Notes under the pieces: generated by a model | Told to the model about the DNA's origin: nothing | What the model saw: the letters and a program-made list of their open reading frames with translations, nothing else | Databases searched by the model: none | In this document: in pieces, positions 32,491 through 45,121 of the stretch | Position numbering within the stretch: the stretch's first letter is position 1 | Layout: every line of letters begins with the position of its first letter | DNA from: Rhizopus arrhizus | Lineage: Eukaryota; Mucoromycota; Mucoromycetes; Mucorales; Rhizopodaceae | Length of the DNA: 64,000 bases | NCBI GenBank assembly: GCA_024220505.1 | Contig: JAKZZE010000013.1 | Location: forward strand, 1,054,001-1,118,000 | Direction: 5' to 3' | Position numbers and translations under genes: made by a program

Positions 32491-34740
32491 ATGTCAAGTT
32501 CTGCACTCATCGCTGCTAAAAAACGAGTTGAAAATTCGCTAAGAAAGTTTGAGATACCTACACAAGAGGATGCTGAAGAAGTGAAGGATGACAAAAGGTA
32601 AACAAGACCTGTCGTTGTTCCATCTTACGTCTTTTTCTAGTGGCACACTCTATTTATCACTACTTCAATCGCGTTTGAATTGGGCCACTTCTGTCTTTGC
32701 AAAATATAAACCAGATAGCCACCAGCAGCCAAGGAGGGCCATCACAACTCGTAAAAAGTGGCCAAACATGAAATATTTAGGTTCGTGTAGGTTGCATGTC
32801 GGACCTCACTTGTTTGAGGACACTGCGTTCTATGAAGCGAGTCGGTCCGAGAGATGGAGCGAGATCGTCGCGGCACATCAGCAGGGTGACAAGAAAAAGA
32901 CGGTCAAGAGAGTGGAGAAGAAAGGGGCTGGTAAGACAAAGGGTCCGCCGACGACGCAGGGCAGTGGCCACAGCAGTCCTATCAGCAGTACAGAAGAGGC
33001 CACGGATCTCGATAGTTCTCTGGCCAGCAGCAGTGAAGAAAGACCGACGACGGTAGCTCAGCCTGATGCTGCAGAACAAAACGATGAACAAGGGTCTGAA
33101 CGACTGGAGTGGACCGATATTGTGTTTGAATTGAAAGAGGTCCCGAGTGAACGTTATGTGTTTCCCAAGGAAAGTTTGATATCAATAGAGACTGAATCAT
33201 CTCAGGTAAAAAAAAAAAATAGAGATGGTGTAAGCCTACGTGATTGAACCTCTTTTGAAGTTACGAGCGTCCTTTGCTTTACCACTGAATCCTGACATGG
33301 CAGATGGATTTTTTGATACACCTACAAACAAAATATTAAAACATGGAAGCAGCTGTAATATGGAATATGTTCAACGCATCTTGATGACAGAAAAGCAGGA
33401 TTCGAAGCTGACGTACGATCGATATGAGCCTGTCAACCTTCTCTTGTCCAATGTGAATGCAGAGATCACTGAAGGATTGAAAGCTGTGCTGCATGACCCA
33501 AAGGAAGTGAAAAAGAGACTAAGCCTGAAAGCGACACTGTTTCCTCAAAAGAGATATATTCAGTACAGCAGCAATAGCAAAATGAATGAAATCGAGACAC
33601 TGTTGAACAGAATCCTGACCGTGCCAGACATCATCACAGGACCCATCATGGCAGAGAAAAAAGAAACGAGATTCTGAACGCGATCAAGCTGGGCAAGCGT
33701 GAAAGAGACGAAAAGTTTGAAGCCGAATGTAAATCGAACCCTGACCAGACATGTTCCCCTTTACTGATTCATTTTAATGGATAGTGCCAAAGACAAAACT
33801 ACCAGGTGTAAGAGATGAGAGCATGCTGCGATGTGCCTATTGTAGTACAAAATATACCACCATGTGGAGATCTGGCCCGGAGGGTCACGGCACGCTGTGC
33901 AACAGCTGCGGTCTTCAGTGGAAACGAGGCGAGATTTTGGAGGGAGCGAAAATGATTAGTTTAAGGAGAGAGCGAAGGATGCAGAGGGAAAGGAGAGAAC
34001 GCGAGAGACAGGCCGAGGCTTTGGAAATGGAGAAAACAGAGAGGGAGAGCAAGAAGCAGAAGAGACAGGAACGGAGTGGGCCCGATACGTCCTTTTTGGA
34101 CGTCGTCCGGGGAATGGATGGCATGAGTCACTTCGCGGCTCAGTTGATCCAGCAAAGACAAAACAAGACAAAGGCGGTGGCTGCCAGCAGCGAGCTTGCT
34201 CAAAGCCTTCCGGCCTGTACGCTCGCCTCAAACCCGCCCCCTCCACTCTCTACCTCTCCTGCACCTCTTTCGAGCATGCCAGCAGCAGCGTCCCCTGCCA
34301 GTACCCTATCACAATCCGCCCAGTCTTATTCCCTCTATAGCGCCGGTGGCATTCCTCTGCCTACGCTATCCATTGACTTTGGCGGCGCTCTCGTGTTTTC
34401 CCATCCCAACTGTGGCATCACCTTGTTGGACAGCTTCTTTTCGATCCGACTGTGTAAAGACGGACATGAACAGACCATGGTTCAATTCGATAAAAAAGAA
34501 TTGGCAGATGCCACGTTTAAGGTGCTGAACGAAGGCGATCTCCAGAACCCAAGAGAGGTACTCAAAATGACAATAGCAACAGAACCTAAAACGATCACTG
34601 CCTATGGAAACACAGCACTCATTGACCGCCAACACCCGATCACGGTTCGATTCCTAGAGAAACTGGATCCGAGTGGTGGGGCTGTCGTTCAAAGGATATT
34701 GCAACGGTGGCTCATCACCTTTCCTCAACAGTCATCATGA
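32491..34740 (+). CDS. GATA-type zinc finger protein (possible regulator), frame uncertain near 33660
   Basis: Starts MSSSALIAAKKRVE; introns at about 32600 and 33206 splice in frame. The first about 400 residues contain a basic Lys/Arg stretch, a Ser/Thr/Glu-rich acidic linker and no recognised domain. A GATA finger follows, C-X2-C-X18-C-X2-C (CAYCSTKYTTMW...CNSCGLQWKRG, near 33830-33930), then a long Arg/Glu-rich helix, a Pro/Ser/Ala-rich linker and a C-terminal domain of about 130 residues (LVFSHPNCGITLLDSF). Between the two halves the reading frame must shift near an A6 run at about 33657: the upstream frame ends in TGA at 33675-33677, the next ends in a spliced intron (donor about 33729, acceptor 33784) leading to the finger. 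A missed intron, an indel, or two separate genes are possible. A nuclear DNA-binding role is inferred. Confidence 0.65.
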
Positions 34741-34763
34741 TTAAAAAAAATTTCTACGTGTTT

Positions 34764-35693
34764 TTATTTAAAGATGATGTTATAAACAATTATTCCTTGT
34801 TTTCTTCTTCCTTCTTTCTTCCTTGTTCTCTTCCTTGTTCTCTTCCTTGTTTTCTTCCTTGTCTTCTTTCTTTTCTTCTGATTTTTATTGTTCTTGTTGA
34901 ACTTTCCCTTCTTGTTCTGACCCTTGTGACTGTCTGTTCTCTTTCTCTTGTAGTTGTCGTTTTGTGGTTTGAACGCATTGAACTGTCTGGGTTTCCACTG
35001 AGAAGGTTTGTCCTTGTATTCTTCAGCCTTCAATTTATGGTATTCAGGTCTGTATAAGATGGTAAGTGTGTGACCGTCAAATTCGACTTGCTTCAATTCA
35101 GCAATCTTCTTTGCTTGTTCAGGATTTTCAAATTCGACATAAGCAGTACCCTATTGTGTGTCAGTGGACGATGAAAACGATAAAAGTTGTATTTACCTTG
35201 AACTTTTTGCCATCTTTCTTTAAACGAGTACAGAGCACCTTGGCCTTTTCGTTAAAGAAATCATCAATTTTATCTTGAAGTTCAATCAACTTGTCAGCAG
35301 GGTTTTCAGCATCCGCATCCACCAAAGGGAAACCCTTGACGTGAACTGAGCGAGAGACATGATCTTGCTCGACCACTTGACCCTTTCTTCTGATATTCTT
35401 GCCTTCTTCATCAATTTCATACACATCACTTTCTTGTTCTTTAAGTGCCTTCAAGACAACATCCAGATCGGTTGTGATCATCTGTATTCTTTTGAAACCG
35501 GCAATAACGGAAAGTGGGATCCCTTTAGATGGTCAGTATCTCATCCGTCCTCTCTCTCTCTCTTTCTGTACTTACAGCCATTTTCTGCGTTGCTGTGAAG
35601 AGTCCACAAAAATTTGTCATAGGGCAAGTTGGAATCAGAAAAGTAAAAGTTGAATTGTTTACGGATCTTTTCGTCGTCAGTTCTGGCAGCCAT
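34764..35693 (-). CDS. La protein homologue (RNA 3'-oligo(U) binding chaperone)
   Basis: From the ATG at 35693: MAARTDDEKIRKQFNFYF, the La motif (SDSNLPYDKFLW), then after introns VPLSVIAGFKRI, KALKEQESDVYE, an RRM (SRSVHVKGFPL, FFNEKAKVLCTRLKK, GTAYVEFENPEQAKKIA) and a very basic tail. La proteins bind the UUU-OH end of new RNA polymerase III transcripts such as pre-tRNAs and protect them from exonucleases in the nucleus. La motif followed by RRM is the diagnostic order. The tail ends in KKTRKKTRKRTRKRTRKK, encoded by a CTTCCTTGTT-type microsatellite at about 34800-34870, and probably serves as nuclear localisation or RNA-binding patch. Confidence 0.9.
34800..34870. repeat. Pyrimidine microsatellite in the La gene tail
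   Basis: Imperfect CTTCCTTGTT units repeated about six times on the plus strand. They encode the Lys/Arg/Thr tail of the La homologue on the minus strand. Length variation here would change the number of basic residues without breaking the frame only in steps of three. Confidence 0.75.
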
Positions 35694-36083
35694 GGTAGCA
35701 ATAGGAGTTGGGAAAGAGGAAAAAAAAAAAAAAAAAAAAAAAAGTTTGTTTCTAAATCGTGTCTTAATATGCCGACAGTGGCTTATTGAAAAGAAACAAA
35801 CGCGTCCAGAGATGCTTGGGATCGCTGTGGCATAAGCCACAATCGCAAGAGGTGGTCTTTCAAGAATGAACATGGATGTGTTTGACAAAATAGGTCATAT
35901 TGAAATGAGACAAGCAAGTGAAAAAGAAGGTATGTCTACCTGTAACAAGAATAGTAAAGAAAGAAATTTTTTTTTGCAGTGGCAAATGAACTCTATAATT
36001 TTCCGAGACATGATGAACAGGGGGGGGGGGATGAATACAAGAAAAGATGAGAAAAGAAGGTCTATAAATCCTATTTTATTCTA
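35694..36083. promoter_or_regulatory. La promoter and 3' flank of the zinc-cluster gene
   Basis: Contains a 24-base A-run (35720-35743) just upstream of the La start and a G9-type run near 36020. No coding region supported. Confidence 0.4.
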
Positions 36084-37319
36084 TCATTGATTCTTTAATA
36101 GCTTTGGACGGCCACGAGGTTTGTGTTGGACATCTCTGCAGCCCATCTTACCCGTGGTGATACAACGACGACAGGGTCTCATCTCATCGCACCTCAAGTG
36201 AGATCTCTTGCAGTGATTACAGGCCTTGTCTACATTTTTCCCTTTCTTGAGCTGTGAGACCGATCGGGCCGTCTTCTTTTTCAGTCCCAGCTCCTCCTCC
36301 TCCTCCTCGTCCTCCGTCTCTTCATTTTCCTCAAACAGATCCTCGTCTTGGGTCAGAAAGGAAGCCAGACTGTCAGAGACCTTCATGGACTTTTTCAGAT
36401 TACTAGACAGGGACGACAGAGAAGAAGAAGAAGCCATGGTGCTCTTTAGGCTCGACGCACGTGATTTGGTCCTGGTCTTTTTGATCGCTGACAGGTTGGG
36501 TACTGACTTTTGATATTTACGGTAGGCCGAAAAGGGCGCGGCAGGCGGCAGGTTCTGAGCCGTGTCGCTCCAGTCGCGATAGACCTCTGTGCTAAAGGAA
36601 TCCAGCGAGACTGGCTTCTTGATCTTGATCATCAGCTTTTTATCTCTGCTGGACGGATCGGCCACGTCGATTGTGTGATGAAACGGCCACTCGTCTCCTT
36701 CGCTGCTGTTGTCCGAAAACATGTCTTCTTCGTCTTCACTGTCGGGAAAGGAAGGGTGGGTCAAGAAGGCCTGCTGGCAAAAGTCGGCTGGAGGTTCGTC
36801 GTAAGGAAATGCGGTGGAATATTTTAGTGAATCGATCTTGGCTACATGCGAATTCACGTCCTAGAACAGATGTGAGTGATCCAAGACAGACAAGGGGGGG
36901 AAACTTACACTCAGGCTGACATAAGTACTGGTCAGTTCAGGTTGTTGGTTGGCGATGAAGGCGTCGACCGGGTCATGGTATAACCAACTGTAGCTTTCCT
37001 TTTGCTGATCCATCACGGTCTGCTGTAGAGCACTGTCATGGTCAAATCCCAGTTGGACATCTGAGATCAGTGGACTCTTGAAGAGCGAAGATTGATAAGG
37101 ATGGATCATGAATTGATCGGCTGTGGAAAGGGGTTGAAGATAAGTTAGATAGGCTTTGTTGTACGAGTCCAGGGTTTCGTAAATATTACTGATATTGTTA
37201 CTGTTGTCGCTGTCGAGAGGTCGAATGGATGAGTAGCATAGATCTGATGTTTCATCGGAGCTCTCTGTCTCAGAGTCTCCTAAATGAATCAATTGTGAGT
37301 ATAACATTGAAGTGTCCAT
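36084..37319 (-). CDS. Protein with C-terminal Zn2Cys6 cluster and AT-hook-like tail
   Basis: Two exons join at a GTAAGT..CTAG intron (about 36858-36909). From the ATG at 37319 (MDTSMLYSQLIHLGDSE) the protein begins with an acidic, Ser/Asn-rich region, then a Lys/Ser-rich middle with a poly-Glu block. At the very C-terminus is a zinc cluster with spacing C-X2-C-X6-C-X5-C-X2-C-X7-C (ACNHCKRSHLRCDEMRPC), followed by the AT-hook-like KPRGRPK. This is a Gal4-type DNA-binding domain of the Ert1/Rds2/AcuK kind, normally placed at the N-terminus or middle, so the C-terminal location is notable. A nuclear transcription regulator is inferred; targets unknown. Confidence 0.8.
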
Positions 37320-37407
37320 ATAAAGCAAAGTACTATCAAAGTAAGATTAAAAAAGAAGGAGGGTCTCGGCGATTAAAAAAGGGGGATAATAAATTACTAG
37401 GAAAAAA

Positions 37408-37439
<32 letters not shown>

Positions 37440-40400
37440 AAAAAGGGGAGAGAGAGAGGGGAGAGAGGAAACAGGGTAGATAAACTGAACAGTACCGTTG
37501 GGAAATATACAAACAAAAAAGCATTCTTTGGGAAATGAAAGGTTCCAAATATGAAAAAAGACGGTTTCAAAAAGACCATCACTCACCTCATTTTCAACCT
37601 TTTCCCTTTTATTTCCTATCCTTTTCTTCTCTTCCCTCCCACTCTTATCCCCTCGCCAACCACACGCGCACGCGTACGAGAGCAAACGAATCGCGTGATA
37701 GGGACTGAACCGTTTCGGACGTGACACCACCTGTGGCTCTCCTTTCAGAATGGGCCTCTGTTTCTCTTATTCCCTTCATGACGTTATGTTGTTCACTTTC
37801 ATATTGAATCGGTGAATTCATAAACCTCCTAAAGAAGAATGCATAGCTCGTCCAATAACAAATGCATCCATATTTAAGTGAAAAAAAAATACACAGACCG
37901 GTCATTTGCCCTCAGATTTTTATGGTCGAGGATATTTTACAAATTCATTCCTTTCCCTCCCAACTGTTGTCAAGAGAGCTTTTGTTTTACCCCAGACTTT
38001 CGTCATACGATGAATTTCAATAACAACCACAGAGGAAAAAAGAGTGAGCTGTAAAGTGCAAGAGGGGTCACTGTCCTCTACCGCTTTCTGTTTTGTGTCC
38101 ATCAAGGTTTCCTTGACATAAATCGAATAAGAATCCTCTTTGTTCGGTCCGTAAGAACCCAGTCTTCCTTCTCACTGCCTCTTTCCTTGTCTTCCCTTCT
38201 TCTCTCTCACACCTTCCCCCCCTTGATTTCATCCATCAGACACCAAGGTTTCTTTCCGAATCCCATAACCTGGGCCCCCCTTTTACTGTTTAAAAAATGT
38301 AACACATGGGGGTTTTATCCCAATGCTCTTTCTGCACATCTCCCCTTATTTTTCTAATGAGCAGTTACAGATCAAATCCTTTGGACCATCTTTTTATAGA
38401 AACGTAATCACTGCCGAAAAGTGGAGAGTGAATAAAATCATCATCACAGGTCGACACACGCTTGAAACGAAATCAGCTCAGGAAAGTAGTGAAGACCCGT
38501 AGAGAAAATGAGCCTTATGTGGAAGACAGTCTGGCCTCTGTCTTTTTTGCATTTGTTGATAATTTTTGTAAAGGAAACAGGCGTATCTGCATTGCTAAAG
38601 AACAGTCTGTTTCTCTTTTTGATCCACCTTTCTTGTCAGCCAATCAATCGTGGTCTAGTTGTCCAAGAAAAGAAATAGACAAATGCACTCGAAAAAGCCT
38701 TTTTTTTTTTTTTTTACTGTCATCACGTCTTTAATAAATCTTTACTTTTTTTTTTCTTTCTTTCTTTCTTTCAGTTGAGATGCTAATTCAAATATTTTAG
38801 CTTGGATCATTACATTTCTTTGAAAAAAGAAAACAAAACAAAAACAAGACAATGGTTAAACAAGCTTGAAGAATTCATTGGCGATCGTAAATCTTTTTTT
38901 TTTTTATTCTCCCTACTTTTTAATGCTCATTGTAGAAATCTTACTCTTTAGTGATTGTTCTTTTAAAGTACTACAATAATAATCAGGAAACATGTCAGTG
39001 CTTGTTCTGAAAAAGATGACATTGAGGATTGTACTAAACATGAATGTTCAAAAACAAGTGGAAATAAACCTTGTAAAGTGCTTGCTATTTCACAGTAAGG
39101 CAGTGAACATTCGTATACGAAAAGTGCTTTTGACTACTCAATAAGAATATAAACTGTCTTGTGTATCCTGACTACATGGGCAAGTAGTTTGGTTTGGAAA
39201 AACTATTGGTGTGCATGTCTGATTTTCTAAGAAGAAAGGGGATTTTGTGTGAGGCATGTGTCCTTTTGGAGATGTAAAGATCAAGTTATCAAAAGAGATA
39301 TCCATCATAAAATCAATAGCATGACGGATAGTGGAGATTCGGAACAAATCCTTTTATGATTGACGTATGATTCAACATGCTGTAATCGAGGTAGTGCATA
39401 TACAAGAGTTATGCACCCTATCCAATTGTTTCCAATAATAGCACAACCTTGACTGTAGAGAGAACTTTTATTCACTGCAACTATCACTAACGATTTTATT
39501 CTCGATCCAATCACATTAGCATCTCACCTCATCTCCAAAAAAGACCATCCTTAAACACAATATCTGTACCAAAGTAGAAGGAGCCTGTGCATGTCTTGAT
39601 TCTATTTTTGATCACCCCTTACACATTCTGTTACAATCAAAGTCAATCTACAGCCAGCAGTTATTCATACTGTAGAGTTTATCAAATTGAGAGAGAGAGA
39701 GGAAAAGCAGAAACTCTTAAGAAAACAAGAGACAGAAAGAACGACAGCTTATTTAATAAAGTATCAAATAAAAATGATTGTGAAAGTGATCAGATAGAAT
39801 AAGGCTAATATCCTAAAGCAGTCAAAATTATTCAGTCATCAACAACAAAGGTTGATCATTGTCACTATTACTTCAGTAAGCAAGAAAAAAACCTTAAAGA
39901 TCGGAAAGAATGAGGGTTGTTGAAAGCAGAGGTACATTTCTGCTTAAAGAATGGATTCAAAGCTTTCAGTGAAAGGCTGTCGCATTCGCCTAGAGTATGA
40001 ATAGTCCAAGCCCTGAAGTCTGTTTTGGTTATAGAGATCGATGGCCTCAAGACAGAATTTTAGTAGAACAAGAAAGATAATCTGCTTGTTAGATATTTGT
40101 AAAAAGATATCTTTAGATGCCATCTGAAAATGACATCGTCATTTGAGACACTCATACACTTGTCTCTTTGTCAATCTATCAATTCTTTTTGCAGCCCTAT
40201 ACGTCATTTGCTTCATTTAAAGAAGAAAAAAATAATAATCTGAGACCGCTGTCTGATAGTCGACAAGAATAATAGCAAAAAAGTGTTCCTATTCCTTGGG
40301 TCTGACTTTAAGGAAATCGTTTATTTTGAAGAAAAAAAAAAAAAAATCAAAATGGTGTACATACCTCTTCAACCTCTATTCTCCCTTCCTCCAATCGACT

Positions 40401-40611
40401 TTTACTACCTCTTTCAAAAGGGGTTTTTCGAATGAGCAAAATTTTTTTCAGACTTAAAAACCCCTGGATGTTTCTTTTGAGGAGTTTTATTTACGCAAGA
40501 CAGAAAGAGATGATTTAGAAAGAAGCATTCTAGTCAAAGGGTTCAAGATGAAAAAAGTTTATTAAATTAAATGGAGTTTTATTATAAATCAAATAGTAGT
40601 ATTCGTACACC
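37320..40611. promoter_or_regulatory. Long non-coding interval upstream of the zinc-cluster gene
   Basis: More than 3 kb without a convincing gene. It contains A-runs (37402-37444), a GA-rich stretch, CT-rich and C-rich blocks near 38160-38280, and a (CTTT)n tract at about 38757-38773. Minus ORFs at 39138-39514 and 39868-40050 and the plus ORF at 39587-39802 have no recognised domain. The GC-richer 37600-38450 part could be an extended promoter of the transcription factor. Confidence 0.4.
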
Positions 40612-41258
40612 TTATGCAAAGAAACCTTGTTGCCATGCACAACCAATAATAGCCAAAGAAATACCATAGAAGGTCAGTGTGTACATCAATCGAAGGAAGC
40701 GATGTTCATAACCAGCCTCAACAAAGAAATAAACAAATGCAAAGGCAACAAAGCTATATAGAAAAAAACAGTCAGTTTCCTCCGTCAGATCCACGTTTGA
40801 CTTACATCCAAGCCAAAATCATGACAGCCCTTGTCGATCCACGAGCAAAAGTATTTATCGTCAGAACAGAGAGAAGCATCAAGATCAGGTCACGTAGCAT
40901 GTCATGTGCACGATTCAAACGATTCTAATAAAGTTAGAGACACAAAAGAAGACATATCCGGTTGACTTACAAAAATACCAGCGCCCCAAGCAGGAGCAGC
41001 CAAGAATTTCTTTTGGTTGGTCCCGGCAGCCATGCCTGTTTCTTGATCGACTTCAGACGTAGGCGCATTCGGATTGGTATTGGGCTGAACAACGTGAGAT
41101 CCATCACCACCAAACGCATTACGAATAAACCAAGTGAGCCCCCAAAAGACCCACAGTGTAGTGAACGCGATCCAAGTGACACGGACATGCCAGTCGTTCA
41201 GAAAATCCTGAACGGGAAGAATGTTTTGAACGATGTTGGGTTGAAGATTGGAGTCCAT
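40612..41258 (-). CDS. Four-span membrane protein of unknown function
   Basis: Three exons splice in frame (introns near 40921-40972 and 40756-40805). From MDSNLQPNIVQNILPV the protein has four hydrophobic segments: VTWIAFTTLWVFWGLTWFI (about residues 28-46), then after a Gly/Asn/Pro-rich loop MLRDLILMLLSVLTI, RAVMILAW plus FVAFAFVYFFVEAG, and LMYTLTFYGISLAIIGCAW near the C-terminus. No signal peptide of the classical type. Not identified; it fits a small endomembrane or organelle protein conserved in fungi. Confidence 0.7.
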
Positions 41259-41562
41259 TTGTAGTAAAAAGAGTGAATCAGCAGAAAATTAAAAATGAGA
41301 AAATACTTAAATATCTTTTGACAAACCCTTACATCCACTGAACCTGGAATCCTTGCTGAAACAAATAAAATAAGCGTCTTGTAATTTCAGATCCTATTAT
41401 CCAAATTACCCTTGAAGATAAATAAATCAAAAAAAAGAGTGTGTAGAGTGAAAAGGTTTAGATTGATTCAATATAAATTTTTTTTATTTATCTCAAATAA
41501 TAAATCACTACAAACTATTATTTACAAAGCACAGCTTGACATCAACTTGTCTTTATCACTCA

Positions 41563-44500
41563 TTATGTCATGGTCACCATTACGCCATCAACCATTGCGT
41601 AAAAGATAATTAAGGCTCCTTTCTTTGAACATACTTGGTTATGTTCTGAACAATTAAATAAATGAATACCTACATCAAGTATTATTATATGATTCTGAAA
41701 CCCTTGTCTCTTTTTTTTTTTTTTTTTTAGTCTTACATGACGGACATCCTTCTTTACAATCACATTCTTTGATCTGCTGTAGACATGTCGTCAAAAGTGG
41801 ATCAAAAAATTTGTAAAGCTGTCTAGTGACACCACAGGGCTCTGGCTCATACACGGATAATCTATCAAGAATGAGTTCATGACTGTTTATGACAAGAAGG
41901 AGATTTGATACCTCATTGGTCTTGGTCTTGTCGCATGTGGATTTTTGCACTCGGTTTTTAGATGGATTAAGCTAGAAGACACATATTTGGGTAGGAGTGA
42001 TATGAAGCAGTGAGCTAAGAGTAAAGGTTCAGTCTACATCACATCCCTATACCATACTACTCACATGCGGCGTGGACAGCTGCCATCGGATCAATCTCCA
42101 ACTCTCTGAGTTGTCGAACAGCCGCAGAGGGCACATCGGCCCAGATGCCGTTTGAAAAAGTAATGATTGGGTCCATATAAACTTCATGTGAATCCATTAT
42201 ACGATTTCTTTGATCTATTCTATAATAACCAAACACAGTGGTGGACACTATGATAAAAGTGAGAAAAGAAAAAAAGATGCGGCTTGGATTTACCTCTGAC
42301 TTGTCCATAACAAACCAAGTTTTTAGTCTCCATAATCTGTTTACTTGCATCTGTTTTTATAGCATCCACATCTGTATAATCTCTTTGGGTTGTCGTCCAA
42401 TTAACTCTGACCAAATGCACTTTGGCATACCGTTTATCGATATGACACTCTTCCACAAGATACGTTCTGCCTTGGTGTATAAAGATTGCGCCTTCATAGA
42501 TTTCAAATCCTGCTCTGCTCACCTCAATCTCTTCCATCACTGTATTTTTGTTATCAGTCACGTCAATGACAGCAAACGTGTCTTGATTGGCATGACGGAT
42601 GTTAACATACTGGGAAGGATAGGGCCTGAAGCGAGGATCAGGTCTATAAAACTGATTTGCTTTAAATAATGGCAATAGATCATGTAAACCACTTACGCCT
42701 TCACCCATCTTTGTGAGATGCTGCTCACATATTTCGGTTATATTTGAACCAAAATAAAACATGTCTCTTGAAAGATCAATCATCAATTCTTCAGCAGCGC
42801 ATTGGAGATGACTCTCTAGAACCAATTGATTTTCCAACTCGAGAGACAATACATCTGGCGTTTTAGTAAATAATTCCAAAGGATGGTTCTGTGCAAAGAG
42901 GTCACCAAGTTGGTCAATCTTATTGATTGGCACTTACTGCATAGTATTGATCAAGAGGATGCTTATCAGCCACCACCAGTGAAAGTGAATCTGTATTTCT
43001 TCTACCTGCCCTACCCGATTGTTGCCACTATTTTATTGTTATTATACGGGGGGTTGTAAATCAAACTTGTGATTTCCCTTACCATGGCTGATGTCGACCA
43101 AGGAACGCCAATCATGAGCACGGCATCTTTGTTTTCGTCAGCTTCATTTCACATACACATTTCTTTTTTATACCTAGGCTACCAATATCCACACCCAACT
43201 CCAATGCATTTGTCGCGATCACGACCAACAAGTCACCATCAAACAATCTCTTCTCGATCCTCCGTCTTTCCTCCGGTCGATAGCCTCCTCGGTAGGACAT
43301 GACCTTCTGGAGCACCTCTCTCTTCTGCTTCCTTTCCAAACTCTCGCGTATGTGCTTCATCAAGAGCTCACATGTCTTCCGGACCTTGCAAAACGCAATC
43401 GTCCTCACCTTTCTTTCCAAAAAGTATTCCAGCAAGGCCGCACCTTCGGCCACAGCGCCTCTTCTTTCTTGAGGTGTGATGAGCGAAGGATTCCAGAGGA
43501 TAAAGTGCTTTTGACCGTGAGGTGCACCGTCTTGATCGATCCACTGAATGTTTTCTATACCGAAAAGGGTCCTCATGTGCTTTCGGGTGGGTTAGCGACC
43601 CGTCTGGTGATCATGCTCTGTCCTGTACCTTTTCTGGATTGGCTATCGTCGCACTGCATGCGATGAATTGATAGTCACGATTGCCATCATGATCACACAG
43701 CCTTCTCAATCGACGGAGGATATAGGCCGTGTGTAGGCCGAAAAGGCCGCTGTAGACATGAAGTTCTAAAAACAGTCTAGGATCAATACCACCTCATCTT
43801 TCTCACCTCTCCCTTACCATCGACCACAATGTATTTCAGCTTGAAAAGAAAGGATTGCCACCGGTGGTGATTGGCTAAGATGGCATGGTGCAACATGTCT
43901 GGGTTGGTAAAGATCACACTGGCGTGATCCCTTGTAAAGGTACGTTGATCGGTTGGCGTATCACCATCAAAGGTAGAGACCTTGCCATACACTACTTTTA
44001 GTTTTATTCAACCCCCTCCCCCATGGAATGTTTTTTTTTTTTTTTTTTTTGATTTTATTACCAATGTATGTTTTAGAGTAGGCATAAGCTGGATCATTTC
44101 TTGAAATGCGCGTTTTTGATCTTGTGCCAACGCCTTTGTAGGAAAAATATAAAGTGCCTTGCTGGATGGGTCTCGCAAGAGACTCTCCAAGACGGGTATC
44201 TGATAGATTAAGGACTTGCCGCTTTAGAGAGATGAGTCGGTACAAGAGAATGAAGGATGGGTAAATGTGTGTACCTTGCGGTGGAAGTCGATACAATGAC
44301 ATGCTTGCCTTCACGTATTCCTTTGATCGCATTTGCTTGATGAATGTATAGATTGGAAATACCCTTCTTTTCCAGTGCACAAACGATCTCTTTCGGTAAA
44401 TCTTCCACTTCACCATACATCGGTGGTTTACTTGGAAGCAATGTTTGGTTTTCCAGATGGTCAAGTTGACCTGCATAAAAGGGTTCTGATCTCAACCTAT

Positions 44501-45121
44501 CGATCACACTTCCTATACTTTCCGCTTCTTCTTCTTCCTGGAACCATTCATCGTCAGAAGGCAAATGAATGGGTGTATTCTTTTCAATTTCTTTGAGCAA
44601 ATGATCATTTGGATCTATTCCCTTTAAAGAATGGTTAAAACAATAAGACACCTCCGATTGTATACCTCTTGTTGACACTGAATTAAAAATGCATGCATCG
44701 AGTTTTCAAATAGCTTATTCTGCTGTTCAATGATCTTTTGTATCGCGCCTGGTTTGATGGCGGGTGTCGCAGACGTCCTTTTTGACCACCAATCCGACTC
44801 TGTTTCCCTGGCGGATCTGTTCTTGTTTTGGGTCGTACCAAATTCGATTTCCAGCAGGTGAGCGTCAATAAAATGGAAATGAACAAAGTTGGGTATGATC
44901 ACATTGACAGCAACCAGATCTTCCATCGTCAGATCTGGAACAGACTTTTGAATGGTTTGAAACGTAATGGAGGTTGTCAATTTGGCATCACAAAAAGCAT
45001 AAAAAATATTGACTTTTTCAAACTTGGCTTTCAGCTGTTGAAAGAGTTTTGGCCTTTCGGGTCCTTTTGACTTTTTGTTTACGTTTGTGTTGTTGTTGTT
45101 GTCTGAAACTCTTTTTGGCAT
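41563..45121 (-). CDS. HRQ1: RecQ4-type DNA helicase Hrq1
   Basis: Many exons splice in frame from the ATG at 45121 (MPKRVSDNNN) to the TAA at 41563. Features in order: an N-terminal extension; YIHQANAIKGIREGK; motif I (STSTASGKSLIYQ, assembled across an intron near 44220-44280); FPTKALAQDQKRAF; TNPDMLH; DELH box (VVDELHVYSG, split by an intron near 43760-43830); CSATIANPEKH; the C-terminal helicase lobe (AFCKVRKTCELL, YRGGYRPEERRRIE, ATNALELGVDIG, QQSGRAGRR); and a DUF1998-like C-terminal part ending in CDCKEGCPSC plus a Cys/His tail, probably zinc-binding. Hrq1 is the fungal RecQ4 homologue, a 3'-5' helicase in DNA interstrand crosslink repair and telomere maintenance in the nucleus. The family usually spans about 1,000-1,100 residues, in line with this gene. 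Confidence 0.93.

Noticed and set aside
33784..33822. Independent start of the GATA protein at a GTG
   Set aside because: GTG is not a normal start here and the residues are explained as a spliced exon joined to the upstream gene.
38757..38773. (CTTT)n tract as a regulatory element
   Set aside because: Similar tracts occur near 26140 and 50098 without gene association, so it is treated as simple sequence.
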